Shown: positions 27,951 to 37,456, counted from the stretch's first letter. The stretch is 42,500 nucleotides of DNA from Gammaproteobacteria bacterium RIFCSPLOWO2_12_47_11 (GCA_001801885.1 MGYU01000013.1:1-42500); one strand, 5' to 3'. Notes: a model not told the origin generated them from the sequence alone. Numbers and translations are program-made.

Positions 27951-28676
27951 CTATGCTTTTACCTCAATAGTAGAACCAATAGACAATTTTAATAGTTTTT
28001 CTGCACTACCTTTATTAACTGCAATCTCCACCAGGCCATTCGAATTTTCATACCAGAATGCATCCCCTTCAGCCATTGCAGAAAATGTTTTCGCATAATT
28101 CAATTCCTTGCCGGATATATGCAGTATTGCATTTTTGTTTTTACTGGATGCAGTAATCCCCGTCATACAATTGCCAAATGCATCGATATAAATAATCTCA
28201 TTCAATTCATCCGGCCATTGGTGCTGGTCCTGCCATTGGATTTTTTCACCCGGGATATCGATACCATTAGAGATCATGGCGCAGACCGGGGCGTAGAGAT
28301 CGCGGCCATGGAAACTCGACGATAGCTTTTCCGGCCGCCAATGGATTTTCCAGCATTCAGTTTTTTCCGACCGGCGCACCAGAATATCAAATACACCATT
28401 GTCCGGCCCGATAAACCAGCGATTATCAATTCTCATCACTACCGGATTATCCTCAAAGCTGCCAACGCCGGGATCCACGACACAGAAGAAGATAGAGCCT
28501 GGTGGGAATTCGGTTGCATAAGCAGCAAGCAGATAGGCTGCAGCCTTTGGATTTTGTCTGGGTAAATCCGTAAACAGGTTAATCACTGTCGACTTGGAGG
28601 ATTCATGGCACAGGACTGCCTCGATCTGGCCGATATAGGGCCCCTGTAAACCATAGTCTGTGAAGAGGACTATCAT
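27951..28676 (-). CDS. SAM hydroxide adenosyltransferase family protein (DUF62)
   Basis: The 241-residue protein belongs to the DUF62 / SAM-dependent halogenase-like family, most members of which hydrolyse S-adenosylmethionine to adenosine and methionine. Landmarks are LFTDYGLQGPYIGQIEAVL at the N-terminus, VVDPGVGS (67-73, Asp68), FIGPDNGVFD (88-97), SFHGRDLYAP (His123) and YIDAFGNCMTG. The water-activating Asp-Arg-His triad known from the archaeal enzyme (Asp68, Arg75, His127) is only partly kept: the residue at position 75 here is Glu (GSFEDNPV). Fluorinase or chlorinase activity is unlikely. It is a single minus-strand gene with no close partner, convergent with gatB. Confidence 0.88.
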   Translation of the reverse strand: MIVLFTDYGLQGPYIGQIEAVLCHESSKSTVINLFTDLPRQNPKAAAYLLAAYATEFPPGSIFFCVVDPGVGSFEDNPVVMRIDNRWFIGPDNGVFDILVRRSEKTECWKIHWRPEKLSSSFHGRDLYAPVCAMISNGIDIPGEKIQWQDQHQWPDELNEIIYIDAFGNCMTGITASSKNKNAILHISGKELNYAKTFSAMAEGDAFWYENSNGLVEIAVNKGSAEKLLKLSIGSTIEVKA

Positions 28677-28681
28677 AAAGA

Positions 28682-28711
28682 CAGTGTAGAGTTGAAAGTA
28701 AAAAGTGCAAG
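28682..28711. repeat. Degenerate heptad repeat near the DUF62 start
   Basis: After CAGTGTAG come AGTTGAA, AGTAAAA and AGTGCAA, three related 7-base units. The core AGTTGAAAGTaAAAAG matches, with one change, the arm of the inverted element between rpsN and rpsH (35841-35866 read in reverse). This suggests a dispersed repeat family in this genome. Confidence 0.45.
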
Positions 28712-28725
28712 GTTATATTAACTGA

Positions 28726-28851
28726 TTCTGGTGAGCAGAAATTGCGTCAAGACGAGGCGCGGTACTTTCGAGTAGCGGAGTTTATATGAAAATAAGTGAG
28801 CAACGGAGAAAGTGTCGCAACGAAGTATAGGCGCAATTTCTGCCACCAGAA
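28726..28851. mobile_element. MITE-like 126-bp element
   Basis: Near-perfect terminal inverted repeats of about 20 bases bound the element. The left arm (28726-28746) starts TTCTGGTG and ends AGAAATTGCG. The right arm (28832-28851) is its inverse with a single base missing. The 85 bases between encode nothing and contain short partly symmetrical blocks (ACTTTCGAGTAGCGGAG against CAACGGAGAAAGTG). The element abuts the T-run of the rplQ terminator. It looks like a non-autonomous repeat mobilised in trans, but I can see only this one full copy in the window. Confidence 0.65.
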
Positions 28852-28877
28852 AAAACAAAAACCGGGCTATGCCCGGT
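28850..28877 (-). terminator. Intrinsic terminator of the ribosomal super-operon
   Basis: On the minus strand ACCGGGC (28877-28871), loop ATA, GCCCGGT (28867-28861) is followed by TTTTGTTTTTT. It lies 22 bases after the rplQ stop codon and is the only strong terminator seen in the whole tuf-rplQ run. Confidence 0.95.
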
Positions 28878-28899
28878 ACTATATAGATATTATTATTAT

Positions 28900-29301
28900 T
28901 TATGCCGCATCCGCGGTCTTTTTGTTTTCTTCCGCTGTATCTGATTTTCTGTCTATCAATTCCACGATGGCCATCGGGGCCTTGTCACCCGGACGGAAAC
29001 CACATTTCAATATACGCAGATAGCCACCGGGACGGTTCTTGTAACGTGGTCCCAATTCATTGAACAGTTTGGTCACCGCATCACGATCCCGCAACCGTGA
29101 GAAGGCCAGACGGCGCTTCGCAACGGAATCACTCTTGGCTATGGTGATCAGGGGTTCGGCAACGCGGCGTAGCTCCTTGGCCTTGGGCAGTGTCGTTCTG
29201 ATCATTTCATGATGCATGAGCGACACCGCCATGTTACGAAACATGGCATTTCGGTGACTGCTGTTGCGATTCAGTTTTCTACCACTTTGACGATGACGCA
29301 T
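28900..29301 (-). CDS. rplQ: Large ribosomal subunit protein L17
   Basis: L17 binds 23S rRNA near the peptide exit side of the large subunit. The 133-residue protein begins [17 protein letters not shown] and carries [20 protein letters not shown] and [20 protein letters not shown], all typical. The C-terminus has a short alanine/lysine/glutamate tail. It is the last gene of the alpha operon, 21 bases after rpoA and followed by the operon terminator. Confidence 0.98.
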   Translation of the reverse strand: MRHRQSGRKLNRNSSHRNAMFRNMAVSLMHHEMIRTTLPKAKELRRVAEPLITIAKSDSVAKRRLAFSRLRDRDAVTKLFNELGPRYKNRPGGYLRILKCGFRPGDKAPMAIVELIDRKSDTAEENKKTADAA

Positions 29302-29322
29302 AAAAAATCTCTCTTGTTACTA

Positions 29323-30327
29323 TTAGGCGGATACTACGGTATCTTTATTTTCATAAAGTCCAGCCGGTGGCCAGTTTTCAAGGCGCATACCCAGGGACAA
29401 CCCGCGTGATGCCAGTACATCCTTGATCTCGGTGAGTGACTTCTTGCCGAGATTAGGGGTCTTTAATAACTCTACCTCGGTCCGCTGAATCAGATCACCA
29501 ATGTAATATATACTCTCGGCCTTGAGACAATTTGCCGAACGTACTGTGAGTTCCAGGTCATCTACCGGTCTGAGCAGTATCGGATCGACATCCGGTTCAT
29601 GGCTGATGGCGGCAACTTCTGCTTCTTCAGCTTCCAGATCAACAAATACTGCTAACTGACTGCGCATTATCCTTGCTGCTTCCCGTACGGCATCTTCCGG
29701 ATCAATAGTGCCATTGGTTTCGATTTCAAGCACCAGTTTGTCCAGGTTGGTACGCTGTTCAACACGGGCACTCTGTACTTCATACGAAACTCGCCGGATC
29801 GGGCTGAAAGAGGCATCAAGTTTCAGACGGCCTATGGCCTGGTCCTCTTCACTGCTACCCACGATCACGGGCTGGTAACCACGGCCACGTACGATTTTCA
29901 TGGTCATGTTCAGTTCACCTGATTTGGTCAGGTTGGCAATAAGATGGTCGGGGTTGGCGATCTCGACATCATGATCAACGGTAATATCACTGGCCCTGAC
30001 TTCACCCGGTCCGCTTTTTCTGAGCGCCAGCACAGCTTCATCCTTGGCATGCATACGAATAGCCAGACCCTTGAGGTTGAGCAGGATATCGGTGACATCC
30101 TCCTGCACGCCTTCAATGGTTGTATATTCATGGAGAACATTCAGTATCTCTGCCTCAACAACGGCACAACCCGGCATGGATGAAAGTAATACACGGCGCA
30201 ATGCGTTACCAAGCGTATGTCCGAATCCACGATCCAGAGGCTCAATGGTAATTTTCGCGCAGAATTCATTGATCGGGTCGACTTCAACCCGCCGGGGTTT
30301 TAATAATTCATTAAATGCGACAGTCAT
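29323..30327 (-). CDS. rpoA: RNA polymerase alpha subunit
   Basis: The alpha subunit dimerises to start RNA polymerase assembly and contacts UP elements and activators through its C-terminal domain. It has 334 residues. The N-terminal domain shows [14 protein letters not shown]-type sequence ([19 protein letters not shown]) and [15 protein letters not shown]. The C-terminal domain has [12 protein letters not shown], containing the DNA-contacting Arg and Asn (265 and 268 in E. coli), and [19 protein letters not shown]. It lies between rpsD and rplQ, as in E. coli. Confidence 0.99.
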   Translation of the reverse strand: MTVAFNELLKPRRVEVDPINEFCAKITIEPLDRGFGHTLGNALRRVLLSSMPGCAVVEAEILNVLHEYTTIEGVQEDVTDILLNLKGLAIRMHAKDEAVLALRKSGPGEVRASDITVDHDVEIANPDHLIANLTKSGELNMTMKIVRGRGYQPVIVGSSEEDQAIGRLKLDASFSPIRRVSYEVQSARVEQRTNLDKLVLEIETNGTIDPEDAVREAARIMRSQLAVFVDLEAEEAEVAAISHEPDVDPILLRPVDDLELTVRSANCLKAESIYYIGDLIQRTEVELLKTPNLGKKSLTEIKDVLASRGLSLGMRLENWPPAGLYENKDTVVSA

Positions 30328-30348
30328 GCGTCATGTTCCTCCTTAAGC

Positions 30349-30969
30349 TTACTTGGAGTAAAGCTCAACTACGAGTTGTTCATTGAGGTCCGGAGGTAAC
30401 TCACTGCGTTCCGGAACGGATTTAAATACGCCCTCCATTTTCTTTGTATTAACATCTACCCAGTCAGGAAAACCAAATTGTTCCGCAATGTTCAATGCGT
30501 CCTGAATCCGAACCTGCTTTTTGCTTTTTTCTCTTATCGTTATTGTGTCAGATGGTTTGACCTGATACGAAGGTATATTAACAACCTTGCCATTTACCTG
30601 GATCGCCTTGTGGCTGACCAGTTGTCTGGCTTCATTCCTGGTGGTGCCAAAACCCATACGGTAAACAACATTATCAAGACGGCACTCAAGCAATTTTAAC
30701 AGGTTCTCACCTGTCGACCCCTTGATACGTGCGGCTTCAAAGTAATATTTACGAAACTGCCGTTCCAGAATGCCATAAATACGGCGCAGTTTCTGTTTTT
30801 CACGCAACTGCAAACCATAGTTGGAAAGACGCTTGGTCTTGCCTGCTGCTTCGCCGGGGATTTTGTCGATCTGGCATTTTGATTCAAGCGGACGTGCCCT
30901 GCTCTTTAATAAAAGATCGGTGCCCTCACGCCGGCTGAGTTTACATTTTGGTCCTAAATAACGTGCCAT
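30349..30969 (-). CDS. rpsD: Small ribosomal subunit protein S4
   Basis: S4 is a primary 16S rRNA binder that nucleates 30S assembly, and it represses the alpha operon in E. coli. The 206-residue protein begins [19 protein letters not shown] and contains the S4 RNA-binding domain ([33 protein letters not shown]). It has a single N-terminal cysteine (Cys9) and no CxxC zinc motif, so it is the zinc-free form. It is spaced 15 bases from rpsK and 21 from rpoA. Confidence 0.98.
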   Translation of the reverse strand: MARYLGPKCKLSRREGTDLLLKSRARPLESKCQIDKIPGEAAGKTKRLSNYGLQLREKQKLRRIYGILERQFRKYYFEAARIKGSTGENLLKLLECRLDNVVYRMGFGTTRNEARQLVSHKAIQVNGKVVNIPSYQVKPSDTITIREKSKKQVRIQDALNIAEQFGFPDWVDVNTKKMEGVFKSVPERSELPPDLNEQLVVELYSK

Positions 30970-30984
30970 AACTAAGCTCCAGTC

Positions 30985-31371
30985 TTATACGCGCCGCTTT
31001 TTAGGCGGGCGACAACCATTGTGTGGGACAGGTGTCACATCAGTGATATTGGTGATCTTGTAACCCACTGCATTCAATGCGCGTACAGCAGATTCACGGC
31101 CCGGTCCTGGCCCCTTGATCAACACTTCCAAGTTTTTAAGACCAAATTCCTTTGCCGCTTCTCCGGCTTTCTGTGAAGCCACCTGTGCAGCAAATGGTGT
31201 ACTTTTGCGTGAACCGCGAAAACCGCTGCCACCGGATGTTGCCCATGCCAGTGAATTCCCCTGACGATCGGTGATCGTGACAATGGTGTTGTTAAATGAG
31301 GCGTGTATATGTGCCACGCCGTCAATGACAGTTCTTTTTACACGCTTTTTACGGCTGGTTACTTTTGCCAT
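30985..31371 (-). CDS. rpsK: Small ribosomal subunit protein S11
   Basis: S11 sits on the 30S platform next to the 3' end of 16S rRNA and the mRNA exit. The 128-residue protein has [20 protein letters not shown], the [19 protein letters not shown] block, [15 protein letters not shown] and the basic C-terminus [13 protein letters not shown]. It is 20 bases downstream of rpsM. Confidence 0.98.
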   Translation of the reverse strand: MAKVTSRKKRVKRTVIDGVAHIHASFNNTIVTITDRQGNSLAWATSGGSGFRGSRKSTPFAAQVASQKAGEAAKEFGLKNLEVLIKGPGPGRESAVRALNAVGYKITNITDVTPVPHNGCRPPKKRRV

Positions 31372-31391
31372 AGTCTTAACCTGTTATCACC

Positions 31392-31748
31392 CTATTTTTT
31401 TACACTGCGCCTTGGACCCTTTCGGGTTCTGGCATTGGTTTGTGTACGCTGACCACGGACCGGCAACCCTTTCCTGTGGCGTATGCCGCGGTAAGTACCG
31501 AGATCCATCAAACGTTTGATGTTCATTGAAACTTCACGCCGCAGATCGCCTTCCAGACTGAATTCACCAACAGCTGTCCTTAATTTATCCAGATCGCCCT
31601 CAGTCAGTTCCCGGACTTTGGTCTGTGGTTGTAGACCAACTGTACTGCAAATATTCAGGGCACGGGCATGCCCGATGCCATAGATATAGGTCAGTGCAAT
31701 ATTCAAATGCTTGTTGTCCGGTATATTTACACCTGCGATACGGGCCAT
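31392..31748 (-). CDS. rpsM: Small ribosomal subunit protein S13
   Basis: S13 is in the 30S head. It forms bridges to the 50S subunit, and its basic tail reaches the P-site tRNA. The 118-residue protein begins [20 protein letters not shown] and carries the helix-hairpin-helix-like [34 protein letters not shown] and the tail [13 protein letters not shown]. It is first of the alpha-operon genes after rpmJ. Confidence 0.98.
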   Translation of the reverse strand: MARIAGVNIPDNKHLNIALTYIYGIGHARALNICSTVGLQPQTKVRELTEGDLDKLRTAVGEFSLEGDLRREVSMNIKRLMDLGTYRGIRHRKGLPVRGQRTQTNARTRKGPRRSVKK

Positions 31749-31779
31749 CTTTATATTTCTCCAATAATACGGGCTGTGA

Positions 31780-31893
31780 TCAGCCTTGACGTTGTTTATG
31801 CCGTGGATCAGAGCAAATCACGCGCACAGCACCCCGGCGCCGGATGATGCGGCAATTACGGCACATTTTTTTAACTGAAGCTCTAACTTTCAT
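31780..31893 (-). CDS. rpmJ: Large ribosomal subunit protein L36, zinc-binding form
   Basis: A 37-codon gene lies between secY and rpsM. The translation begins [20 protein letters not shown] and ends [11 protein letters not shown]. It keeps the zinc site C-x2-C (MCRNC) followed by C-x4-H (CSDPRH), so it is the C+ form. L36 helps fold 23S rRNA near the L16 region. Location between secY and rpsM is standard. A zinc-free paralogue elsewhere in the genome cannot be excluded. Confidence 0.97.
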   Translation of the reverse strand: MKVRASVKKMCRNCRIIRRRGAVRVICSDPRHKQRQG

Positions 31894-31936
31894 GATTGCT
31901 CTCCAAATTCCTGTCCGGCATATTCGCGGGTTTACC

Positions 31937-33265
31937 CTAGCGCCTGCCGTGACCTTTCAGGTTGGCCTTTTTCAACAATCCTTCATATTGATGTGACATC
32001 AAATGGGCCTGCACCTGTGACATAAAATCCATTACCACAACAACGATAATCAACAATGATGTGCCGCCAAAATAGAAAGGCACGTTATATTGCAAAATCA
32101 AAAATTCCGGCAACAGGCAGACGCCGGTAATATATATCGCACCTGCCGCCGTCAATTTAGTCAGTACACTGTCCAGATACAACGCTGTCTGTTCACCTGG
32201 CCGCATGCCCGGCACGAAAGCACCGGATTTCTTCAGATTTTCTGCTGTTTCGCGGGGATCAAAAACTATCGCCGTATAAAAAAAACAGAAGAACACTATG
32301 AATGCGGCATACATCATTACATAGAGCGGCTGGCCTGGTGACATACCTGCCACCAGATTTTGCAGCCATTGCATCCCTTCACTTTGCCCAAACCAGCTGC
32401 CCAACGTGGCCGGGAATAAAATAATGCTGGAAGCAAATATCGGTGGTATGACACCAGACATATTCAGTTTCAAGGGCAAATGACTGGACTGCCCTGCATA
32501 CATTTTTCTTCCCACCTGCCGCTTGGCATAATTTATAGTGATACGCCGCTGCCCGCGCTCTACAAACACCACAAAACCCGTTACCACCACGGCCAGAGCA
32601 AACAGGCCGATGACGGCCAGAAGATGCAGCTCTCCGGTACGTGATAATTCCAGCGTACCACCAATCGCAGCCGGCAGACCGGCCACAATACCGGCAAAAA
32701 TAATCATCGAAATTCCGTTACCCACACCGCGTTCGGTAATCTGTTCACCCAGCCACATTAAAAACATGGTCCCGGTGACCAGCGACACCACTGTCGTAAT
32801 CCTGAAACTCAGGCCCGCATTTAAAACGACATTCTGTCCCTCCAGTGCAATAGCAACACCGAATGCCTGAAAGGTTGCCAGTAATACCGTGCCGTAGCGG
32901 GTGTACTGCGTAATCTTGCGACGGCCCATCTCGCCTTCCTTGCGCAGTTGCTTCAATTTCGGATCAATGAAAGACAGCAACTGCATAATAATCGACGCCG
33001 AAATATACGGCATGATCCCGAGCGCAACTACAGACAATCGTTGCAATGCCCCGCCTGAAAACATGTTAAACATATCCAGGATCGTGCCACTCTGCCGGTT
33101 AAACATATCCATCAGTGCCTGGGCATTTATGCCGGGTACCGGAATATGCGTTGTTATCCTGAATACAAACAATGCAATCAACACAAACAGCAGGCGTTGG
33201 CGCAGCTCCTTGAGCTTGCTGAGTCCTGCCAAACCTCCCGGGATTACCGGATTAGCAACTGACAT
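31937..33265 (-). CDS. secY: Protein translocase channel subunit SecY
   Basis: SecY forms the central channel of the SecYEG translocon in the inner membrane. The 442-residue protein shows ten membrane segments. Recognisable blocks are [15 protein letters not shown] at TM1, the plug region [37 protein letters not shown], and the cytoplasmic loop [19 protein letters not shown] that docks ribosomes and SecA. The C-terminal [17 protein letters not shown] is standard. The start codon directly abuts the rplO stop codon. It is the last major gene of the spc operon. Confidence 0.99.
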   Translation of the reverse strand: MSVANPVIPGGLAGLSKLKELRQRLLFVLIALFVFRITTHIPVPGINAQALMDMFNRQSGTILDMFNMFSGGALQRLSVVALGIMPYISASIIMQLLSFIDPKLKQLRKEGEMGRRKITQYTRYGTVLLATFQAFGVAIALEGQNVVLNAGLSFRITTVVSLVTGTMFLMWLGEQITERGVGNGISMIIFAGIVAGLPAAIGGTLELSRTGELHLLAVIGLFALAVVVTGFVVFVERGQRRITINYAKRQVGRKMYAGQSSHLPLKLNMSGVIPPIFASSIILFPATLGSWFGQSEGMQWLQNLVAGMSPGQPLYVMMYAAFIVFFCFFYTAIVFDPRETAENLKKSGAFVPGMRPGEQTALYLDSVLTKLTAAGAIYITGVCLLPEFLILQYNVPFYFGGTSLLIIVVVVMDFMSQVQAHLMSHQYEGLLKKANLKGHGRR

Positions 33266-33703
33266 TTATTCTTCTACCACCTTGCCGCCTGCAGCTTCAA
33301 TTGCTGCACGCGCACCCTTGGTAACTCCCAGTCCCTTGATTGTGACAGCCTTCTCCAGTTTGCCGGAGCAAATCACTTTAACGTGGATAATATGCTTTGC
33401 CAGAAGATTGGCAGCTTTCAATGCGGCCAGATCGATAATGTCAGCTTCAACTTTCGCCAGCTCATTCAGGCGTATTTCTCCGGTGACCTCAGACAATTGG
33501 GAGTGAAAACCCAACTTGGGCAAACGGCGCTGCAAGGGCATTTGACCACCCTCAAAACCCACCTTGTGGAAACCGCCCGCCCTGGCTTTCTGGCCTTTGT
33601 GTCCGCGGCCACCGGTCTTGCCCAACCCGGATCCCATACCACGACCTGCTCTTTTTGCCACCGGCTTGGAACCCTCTTTCGGCTTTATCGTATTCAGTCG
33701 CAT
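33266..33703 (-). CDS. rplO: Large ribosomal subunit protein L15
   Basis: L15 is a late-assembly 50S protein that threads through 23S rRNA. I chose the ATG at 33703 ([12 protein letters not shown]), which has GAGG nine bases upstream and leaves 1 base after the rpmD stop; an ATG at 33712 would add three residues. The 145-residue protein has the glycine-rich [19 protein letters not shown] segment, [10 protein letters not shown], and the C-terminal [17 protein letters not shown]. Confidence 0.97.
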   Translation of the reverse strand: MRLNTIKPKEGSKPVAKRAGRGMGSGLGKTGGRGHKGQKARAGGFHKVGFEGGQMPLQRRLPKLGFHSQLSEVTGEIRLNELAKVEADIIDLAALKAANLLAKHIIHVKVICSGKLEKAVTIKGLGVTKGARAAIEAAGGKVVEE

Positions 33704-33704
33704 C

Positions 33705-33896
33705 TCATGCATCCTCTACGGCAACCATATAAGCCACCTTGTTAATCATGCCGCGAATCTCGGGTGTATCAATTAATGTCACAGTGTGGCCAATACGCCG
33801 CAGGCCCAGTCCGGCAATTGTGGCCTTGTGAGCTGCAAGACGCTTGTTGGTGCTGCGTGTAAGCGTAACCTTGACCTGCTTCTTCTTGCTCGCCAT
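33705..33896 (-). CDS. rpmD: Large ribosomal subunit protein L30
   Basis: L30 is a small 50S protein of 63 residues. It has [20 protein letters not shown] at the N-terminus and the family signature [20 protein letters not shown]. It lies 2 bases after rpsE and directly before rplO, the normal spc order. Confidence 0.97.
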   Translation of the reverse strand: MASKKKQVKVTLTRSTNKRLAAHKATIAGLGLRRIGHTVTLIDTPEIRGMINKVAYMVAVEDA

Positions 33897-33898
33897 GT

Positions 33899-34405
33899 TT
33901 AATCCGCTAATTCCTCGACTTTCTTGCCTCTCTTGGCAGCAATAAGCTCAGGAGAGGAAATTTGCTGTAACCCTTTAATGGTGGCACGAACTACATTAAT
34001 CGGATTGGTTGAACCAATAGATTTAGCCAATATATTGTGGATACCCACAACTTCAAATACTGCGCGCATCGCACCGCCGGCAATGATCCCGGTGCCGTCA
34101 GAGGCCGGTTGCATGTAGACCTTGGCAGCACCATGGCTCGCAGTCACTGCATAGTGCAATGTGCCTTCCTTAAGAGCAACAGAAACCATGTTACGACGGG
34201 CGTCTTCCATTGCCTTTTGTATCGCCAGCGGTACCTCGCGTGATTTACCGCAACCCAAACCCACCTTGCCATTGCCATCGCCCACTACCGTCAGCGCGGA
34301 GAATCGGAACTGTCTGCCACCCTTGACTACTTTTGCAACGCGATTGACTGCAACCAGTTTTTCCTGGAGGTCTTCGTTACCTGTAATTGATTCAGTGACT
34401 GCCAT
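33899..34405 (-). CDS. rpsE: Small ribosomal subunit protein S5
   Basis: S5 lies at the back of the 30S subunit near the mRNA entry. It affects decoding accuracy and is the site of spectinomycin resistance changes. The 168-residue protein has [19 protein letters not shown] (the double-stranded-RNA-binding-like domain), [20 protein letters not shown] and the C-terminal [19 protein letters not shown] and [12 protein letters not shown] blocks. Confidence 0.98.
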   Translation of the reverse strand: MAVTESITGNEDLQEKLVAVNRVAKVVKGGRQFRFSALTVVGDGNGKVGLGCGKSREVPLAIQKAMEDARRNMVSVALKEGTLHYAVTASHGAAKVYMQPASDGTGIIAGGAMRAVFEVVGIHNILAKSIGSTNPINVVRATIKGLQQISSPELIAAKRGKKVEELAD

Positions 34406-34417
34406 CGCTTATGACCT

Positions 34418-34771
34418 CTATAGTTCCATACCTTGTTCGCGGGCAGCATCGGCCAATGCCTTGATGCGCCCGTGATATTTAAATCCGGAACGATCAAAAG
34501 CCACCTTCGTCACACCTGCTTTCTTGGCCCGCTCCGCCAAAATCTTGCCGACTACCGTAGCGGCGGCAATATTACCGCTGTATTTGATCTGCGCTTTCAC
34601 TTCCTTATCCAGGGTAGAAGCACTCGTGATCACCTGTGAACCATTTGGTGCAATTATCTGCGCATACATATGTCTCGGAGTTTTGTGAACACAGAGGCGG
34701 TTGCACCCGTTGAGTCTGATCCTCGCCCGGGTCAGTTGTGCACGGCGTAATCTGGCTATTTTCTTATTCAT
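34418..34771 (-). CDS. rplR: Large ribosomal subunit protein L18
   Basis: L18 binds 5S rRNA with L5 in the central protuberance. The 117-residue protein begins [19 protein letters not shown] and has [39 protein letters not shown] and [20 protein letters not shown]. Order rplF-rplR-rpsE is standard. Confidence 0.98.
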   Translation of the reverse strand: MNKKIARLRRAQLTRARIRLNGCNRLCVHKTPRHMYAQIIAPNGSQVITSASTLDKEVKAQIKYSGNIAAATVVGKILAERAKKAGVTKVAFDRSGFKYHGRIKALADAAREQGMEL

Positions 34772-34793
34772 GTCTCTTTAAAAACCTGTTGCA

Positions 34794-35327
34794 TTAGGCC
34801 TTCTTGGCTTCTTTACGGATAATGACTTCATCAGCATAACGTACACCCTTGCCCTTGTAGGGTTCCGGTGGACGGTAATCACGGATATTTGCAGCTACCT
34901 GGCCCACCTGCTGTTTGTCTATTCCTTTGATGACTATTTCAGTCTGTGAAGGTGTCTCTACAGTTATACCTTCAGGGACAGGAAAGTTGATCGGATGTGA
35001 AAAACCCAAGGTCAGATTCAACATTTTCCCTTGTGCCTGGGCACGATATCCCACTCCAGTAATTTCCAGCTTGCGCTGGTAACCTTCACTGACACCTGTA
35101 ACATTATTCTGTAACAGTGCACGGGTTGTCCCTGATAATGCCTTGGCGGATTTCGAGTTGTTTCTCACACCGATTTTAAGCATGCCATCTTCCTGTTGCA
35201 CGGTGATCAGTTGATGTGCCTCATGAATCAATTGACCCTTTTTCCCCTTGATGGCCACAGTATTCCCTTTGATGCTGACTTCAACACCTGACGGAATAGT
35301 GACTGGATATTTTGCAATGCGTGACAT
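34794..35327 (-). CDS. rplF: Large ribosomal subunit protein L6
   Basis: L6 is a two-domain protein near the sarcin-ricin loop and the factor-binding site. From the ATG at 35327 it has 177 residues beginning [19 protein letters not shown]; the frame is open further upstream, over the end of rpsH, but those residues are not L6-like. The second repeat contains [20 protein letters not shown] and [20 protein letters not shown] with [13 protein letters not shown]. Confidence 0.98.
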   Translation of the reverse strand: MSRIAKYPVTIPSGVEVSIKGNTVAIKGKKGQLIHEAHQLITVQQEDGMLKIGVRNNSKSAKALSGTTRALLQNNVTGVSEGYQRKLEITGVGYRAQAQGKMLNLTLGFSHPINFPVPEGITVETPSQTEIVIKGIDKQQVGQVAANIRDYRPPEPYKGKGVRYADEVIIRKEAKKA

Positions 35328-35340
35328 CTCTCTTATCTCA

Positions 35341-35736
35341 TCAAGCGACAATACACAGCACTTCGCCCCCGATACCCTGGGCACGTGCGTTCTTGTCCGT
35401 CATTAAACCTCTGGATGTGGAAATTATCGCCATACCGAAACCACCGAGCACTCTGGGCAGATCATCTTTGGATTTGAATCTACGCAGACTGGGTTTGCTT
35501 ACCCTCTGCAGTTTTTCTATCACAGGTTTGCCATCAAAATATTTGAGTTCCACAATCAGCGTTTTTTTATTGTCATTATCATTGACCTCATAACCGCTAA
35601 TGTATCCTTCCTGCCTGAGGATCTCGGCAATTGCCACCTTGAGCTTGGATGAAGGCATATCAATCTTGATCCTGGCTCTGGCCTGGCCATTACTTATCTG
35701 GCAGAACATATCTGCTATAGGGTCTTGCATACTCAT
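35341..35736 (-). CDS. rpsH: Small ribosomal subunit protein S8
   Basis: S8 binds the central domain of 16S rRNA, and in E. coli it also represses the spc operon by binding mRNA near the start of rplE. The 131-residue protein begins [20 protein letters not shown] and ends with [20 protein letters not shown] and GGEVLCIVA. It follows rpsN only after an unusual 132-base gap holding an inverted-repeat element. Confidence 0.98.
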   Translation of the reverse strand: MSMQDPIADMFCQISNGQARARIKIDMPSSKLKVAIAEILRQEGYISGYEVNDNDNKKTLIVELKYFDGKPVIEKLQRVSKPSLRRFKSKDDLPRVLGGFGMAIISTSRGLMTDKNARAQGIGGEVLCIVA

Positions 35737-35743
35737 ATAAATT

Positions 35744-35866
35744 CAGTTCAAAGTTTAAAGTTAAAAGTATTATTAAAAATTTCTCTCAAGCATAAAATTG
35801 AGCGTGATATATTTCCGGAACACTTATGTACCATTCTTTTCACTTTCAACTTTATACCTTTCACTG
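35744..35866. repeat. Inverted element with heptad-repeat arms inside the spc operon
   Basis: Two 26-base arms, 35744-35769 and 35841-35866, are inverted copies with about 20 of 26 positions matching. Each arm is built from degenerate 7-base units (AAGTTTA, AAGTTAA on the left; the reverse of the right arm has AAGTTGA, AAGTGAA). The 71 bases between are AT-rich and non-coding. rpsN and rpsH are normally separated by a short gap, so this looks like an insertion. The transcript would fold into a long hairpin. Confidence 0.6.
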
Positions 35867-35868
35867 TC

Positions 35869-36174
35869 TTACCAACTTGCCTTGACCAGCCCAGGAACAT
35901 CCCCACGCATGGCGGCTTCACGCAATTTGTTTCTGCCTAGACCGAATTTACGGTAATAACCATGCGGACGGCCGGTAATGCTGCAACGATTACGCAGTCT
36001 GGACTTGCTTGAATCACGTGGCAGCATGTTTAATTTATTTCGTGCTGCTGTCCGTTCCTCTTCACTCAGGGACATATCAATTATTTTTACCTTGAGTGCC
36101 AGACGTTTTGCAGCATATTTTCTGACCAGGCGGTTGCGCTTGATCTCGCGATTAACCATAGAGGTTTTTGCCAT
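35869..36174 (-). CDS. rpsN: Small ribosomal subunit protein S14, zinc-free long form
   Basis: S14 is a late-assembling protein of the 30S head. The 101-residue protein is the long form without CxxC zinc motifs (only one cysteine, in [19 protein letters not shown]). It begins [20 protein letters not shown] and ends [12 protein letters not shown]. It follows rplE by 15 bases, and 132 bases separate it from rpsH. Confidence 0.98.
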   Translation of the reverse strand: MAKTSMVNREIKRNRLVRKYAAKRLALKVKIIDMSLSEEERTAARNKLNMLPRDSSKSRLRNRCSITGRPHGYYRKFGLGRNKLREAAMRGDVPGLVKASW

Positions 36175-36189
36175 ATTCTCGATCTGCTC

Positions 36190-36729
36190 TTATGTGCGTA
36201 ATGGAAACTTGAATGCCGCTAATAACGCACGCGCCTCTTCGTCAGAACGTGCAGTTGTGGTGATGGTAATGTCCATGCCACGTAATGTATCAATCTTGTC
36301 GTAATCAATTTCCGGGAAAATAATCTGTTCTTTTACACCGATGGTGTAATTTCCACGGCCATCGAAAGAACGCGGGCTGAAACCACGAAAATCCCGGATT
36401 CTGGGTATCGCAATTGTAATCAGGCGATCCAGAAATTCATACATGCGATTACGTCTCAGGGTTACTTTACAACCGATGGGCCAGCCTTCACGCAACTTGA
36501 AATTAGCAACCGATTTTTTTGCATGAGTGACAACCGGTTTCTGGCCACTGATCTTGGTTAAATCTTCTACTGCATGTTCTATAATTTTCTTGTCCGCAGT
36601 AGCCTCACCCAAACCCATATTGATGGTAATCTTGCTTATACGTGGCACCTGCATCACCGATTTGTACTTGAACTGCCCGGTTAACTGAGGCATCACCGTT
36701 TCGCGGTAGTAATCTTCTAATCTTGGCAT
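36190..36729 (-). CDS. rplE: Large ribosomal subunit protein L5
   Basis: L5 binds 5S rRNA, and its loop contacts P-site tRNA and S13. The 179-residue protein begins [20 protein letters not shown] and contains [11 protein letters not shown], the [20 protein letters not shown] block, [19 protein letters not shown] and [20 protein letters not shown]. Spacing to rplX is 11 bases. Confidence 0.98.
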   Translation of the reverse strand: MPRLEDYYRETVMPQLTGQFKYKSVMQVPRISKITINMGLGEATADKKIIEHAVEDLTKISGQKPVVTHAKKSVANFKLREGWPIGCKVTLRRNRMYEFLDRLITIAIPRIRDFRGFSPRSFDGRGNYTIGVKEQIIFPEIDYDKIDTLRGMDITITTTARSDEEARALLAAFKFPLRT

Positions 36730-36740
36730 AACGCTAAACC

Positions 36741-37061
36741 TCAGATATCCACGACTTCATTGTTGGACTTGTGAAAACGTACTTTCTTCCCGTCTTCCAG
36801 TGTCCTGAACCCGATCCGGTCCGCCTTTTGGGTGACCGGATTCCGGATAGCCACATTTGAAACATGTATGGGCATTTCCTTCTCAATAATTCCACCAGCG
36901 GCACCCTGCATCGGATTACCTTTGGTATGGCGTTTGGCCATATTAATGTTCTCAACAATGACCTTTGTTTCAACTTTCAAAACACTCAGCACGGTACCGG
37001 TCTTGCCTTTATCCTTGCCGGCAAGCACGACGACCTCATCACCTTTCCTGATCTTCTGCAT
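36741..37061 (-). CDS. rplX: Large ribosomal subunit protein L24
   Basis: L24 is one of the two proteins that initiate 50S assembly. The 106-residue protein has the N-terminal KOW motif ([20 protein letters not shown]) and later [17 protein letters not shown]. It follows rplN by 3 bases. Confidence 0.98.
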   Translation of the reverse strand: MQKIRKGDEVVVLAGKDKGKTGTVLSVLKVETKVIVENINMAKRHTKGNPMQGAAGGIIEKEMPIHVSNVAIRNPVTQKADRIGFRTLEDGKKVRFHKSNNEVVDI

Positions 37062-37064
37062 GTT

Positions 37065-37433
37065 CTATAAAACCTCAGGTGCCAGAGAAACAATCTTCAT
37101 GAATTCAGCGCTTCTTAATTCACGTGTTACGGGGCCAAAAATACGTGTGCCAATAGGCTGCAACTGGTTATTCAGCAATACCGCGGCATTGCTGTCAAAG
37201 CGGATCAACGAACCATCTGCACGGCGCACACCCTTACGGGTACGCACAACCAGTGCATTGTAAACCTCACCCTTTTTTACCTTACCACGTGCAATGGCTT
37301 CCTTGACGCTCACCTTGATCACATCACCAACATTGGCATAACGCCGTTTAGAACCACCTAATACCTTCACACACATCAGCCGACGCGCACCGCTGTTATC
37401 AGCGGCCTCAAGCATTGTCTGCATCTGAATCAT
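37065..37433 (-). CDS. rplN: Large ribosomal subunit protein L14
   Basis: L14 contributes to intersubunit bridges and is the binding site of the silencing factor RsfS. From the ATG at 37433 it has 122 residues, beginning [20 protein letters not shown], with GGGAGA-like GGGAGA-type site (AGGGAGA) about seven bases upstream. An open frame reaching 37499 overlaps rpsQ and is not L14. [19 protein letters not shown] and [17 protein letters not shown] are family signatures. Confidence 0.98.
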   Translation of the reverse strand: MIQMQTMLEAADNSGARRLMCVKVLGGSKRRYANVGDVIKVSVKEAIARGKVKKGEVYNALVVRTRKGVRRADGSLIRFDSNAAVLLNNQLQPIGTRIFGPVTRELRSAEFMKIVSLAPEVL

Positions 37434-37456
37434 GCGTCGTTCTCCCTTAATCTCTC

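Noticed and set aside
27951-28676. SAM-dependent fluorinase or chlorinase
   Set aside because: Gene length and motifs fit the common hydroxide adenosyltransferase branch. I see no fluorinase-type insertion and no halogen-metabolism neighbours.
35744-35866. CRISPR-like array from the 7-base repeats
   Set aside because: Units are 7 bases, degenerate and contiguous, with no spacers and no cas genes nearby.
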